Assembly (NCBI RefSeq): GCF_014251815.1
Contig: NZ_CP059202.1
Coordinates: forward strand, 496,001-560,000
Source of the DNA: Blattabacterium cuenoti
GTDB taxonomy: Bacteria; Bacteroidota; Bacteroidia; Flavobacteriales; Blattabacteriaceae
Direction: 5' to 3'
Length of the DNA stretch: 64,000 nucleotides
Shown: positions 62,969 through 64,000 of the stretch, piece after piece
How the letters are laid out: every line of letters begins with the position of its first letter
Position numbering within the stretch: position 1 is the stretch's first letter
Program-made: the position numbers and the translations under genes
The notes under the pieces: generated by a model
The model's input: only the letters and a program-made list of their open reading frames with translations
What the model was told of the DNA's origin: nothing
Database searches by the model: none

Positions 62969-64000
62969 TATATTTTTTTAAATAAAATACAAACATTATG
63001 CCCTCCGAAACCAAAAGTGTTACATACACTAATTTTTACCTCTTTTTTTATCGCTTTGTTTGGAGTTAAATTAATTTTTGTATCTATATTTTTATCTATA
63101 CGGAACAAATTTATAGTGGGAGGAATAATTCCTTTTTTTAAAGGAAGAATTGATGCAATTGCTTCTATTGCTCCAGCTGCCCCTAACAAATGCCCAGTCA
63201 TAGATTTTGTTGAATTAATATTTATATTATATATATTTTCATGAAATACTTTTTGAATTGCTTTTATCTCTGCAAGATCTCCTAATTTAGTAGATGTTCC
63301 ATGAGAATTAATATGATCTACATCTTTGCTTTTAATTCCCGCATCTTGAATCGCTGATTTCATAGCCAAAATAATTCCTTTTCCTTCTGGATGAGGAGCT
63401 GTAATATGGTAAGCATCTCCGGACATCCCTACTCCTACGATTTCAGCATATATATTAGCCCCTCTTTCTTTAGCGTGTTGATATTCTTCAAGAATAAGAC
63501 ATCCGGCCCCTTCTCCTAACACAAATCCATCTCTATTTTCATCAAAAGGTCGTGATGCGGTTTTATAATCTTCGTTTCTGGTAGATAATGCATGCAAAGC
63601 GTTAAATCCTCCTACTCCACTTTGTGTAATAGCGGCTTCAGATCCTCCAGTAACCATAATATCAGCCTTTCCTAAACATATTAGATGATAAGCATCTACA
63701 ATAGCATTAGAAGATGAAGCACAAGCAGACACTGTAGCATAATTTGGGCCATGAAGACCATAATTCATAGAAATAAAACCAGCAGTTATATCTATAAGCA
63801 TTTTTGGAATAAAAAATGGACTAAACCTAGGTGATTTTCCTCCATGTATATAATCTGAAATAGACTCTTCTAAATTTAGAAGACCTCCAATTCCAGATGA
63901 CCAAACCACTCCGATTCTTTCTCTTTTTTCTTTTGAAAAATTGATTTTACTGTTTTTTATCGCTTCTTCTGAAGCGATAATCCCATATTGTGCACAAGGG
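62968..64000 (-). CDS. fabF: 3-oxoacyl-ACP synthase II, start outside window
   Basis: Elongating condensing enzyme of fatty acid synthesis. 344 residues seen; the frame runs out of the window at 64000 (PCAQYGIIASEEAIK at the edge), so roughly the first 70 residues are missing. GTG 63909 is internal. Thiolase-fold triad: Cys in SACASSSNAI, His in NSHGTSTKLGD and His in NSTKSMTGHLLGAAG. The C-terminal VCNTFGFGGHNV is typical. Next upstream would usually be acpP. Confidence 0.96.
   Translation of the reverse strand, partial: PCAQYGIIASEEAIKNSKINFSKEKRERIGVVWSSGIGGLLNLEESISDYIHGGKSPRFSPFFIPKMLIDITAGFISMNYGLHGPNYATVSACASSSNAIVDAYHLICLGKADIMVTGGSEAAITQSGVGGFNALHALSTRNEDYKTASRPFDENRDGFVLGEGAGCLILEEYQHAKERGANIYAEIVGVGMSGDAYHITAPHPEGKGIILAMKSAIQDAGIKSKDVDHINSHGTSTKLGDLAEIKAIQKVFHENIYNININSTKSMTGHLLGAAGAIEAIASILPLKKGIIPPTINLFRIDKNIDTKINLTPNKAIKKEVKISVCNTFGFGGHNVCILFKKI

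Noticed and set aside
62968-63909. GTG at 63909 as the start of fabF
   Set aside because: The frame continues to 64000 with condensing-enzyme-like sequence; the true start is outside the window.
1-64000. Mobile elements, CRISPR arrays, phage, toxin-antitoxin, restriction or biosynthetic clusters
   Set aside because: None found: every sizeable frame belongs to a housekeeping family, and no repeat array or inverted-repeat-bounded transposase is present.

Overview
The window is strongly AT-rich and gene-dense, with almost every base coding. It carries no mobile elements, phage, CRISPR, toxin, defence or secondary-metabolite genes. Gene families and neighbourhoods are those of Flavobacteriales: DUF4290 next to murA, tpiA–DUF1599–folP–cdaA, a fused SecDF, an RpoD of only 287 residues, an alternative GlmU beside L31 type B, lptC–CNNM–PpiD, and a flavobacterial mevalonate kinase. 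Promoters match the Bacteroidetes form TTG–(17-23)–TAnnTTTG. Reduced, AT-drifted proteins, retained biosynthesis (glutamate dehydrogenase, MetE, peptidoglycan, menaquinone, folate) and sigma-54 point to a Blattabacterium-type endosymbiont of cockroaches or termites. That assignment is inference, since no rRNA gene lies here.

Layout. 1-9270: a UvrD helicase (start outside the window), cation efflux, DUF4290, murA, greA–HIT, coaX, a hydrolase, 5-formyl-THF cyclo-ligase and rseP. 9332-16005: feoA–feoB plus a tiny Cys-rich peptide for ferrous iron uptake, ddl, a PASTA protein, rluD and mgtE. 16142-24704: leuS, glutamate dehydrogenase and the tight run pyrH–frr–asnS–rpoN. 24699-31459 (minus strand): aldehyde dehydrogenase, sufE, metE, alternative glmU, L31 and fabH-like. 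31598-37237: menG, a GH3 protein, rpsO–pnp–rpoD. 37249-41753: tRNA-Arg, tpiA, DUF1599, folP, diadenylate cyclase, murF. 41826-49741: pdhA–pdhC, terC, an ABC exporter, secDF, tatA. 49750-58587 (minus strand): ppiD, CNNM, lptC, skp, bamA, uppS, nadK, with tRNA-Phe on the plus strand inside. 58696-64000: mevalonate kinase with a broken frame, rluB, aroQ, engB, a hydrolase, rnc and fabF (start outside the window).

Much of the window serves the cell envelope. MurA, Ddl, MurF and UppS make peptidoglycan precursors and carrier lipid. BamA, Skp, LptC, the MsbA-like exporter, SecDF, TatA, RseP and PpiD build and police the membranes. Glutamate dehydrogenase, pyruvate dehydrogenase E1-alpha/E2, TpiA and MenG anchor nitrogen and energy metabolism.

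I see no new multi-gene system. The best leads are small. LeuRS appears to have lost its editing-site residues. A 10-A tract breaks the mevalonate kinase frame and may be bypassed by slippage. lptC lacks any usual start codon. The gdhA promoter carries a perfect palindrome at the expected transcription start. A long hairpin sits on the two stop codons where tatA and ppiD converge.
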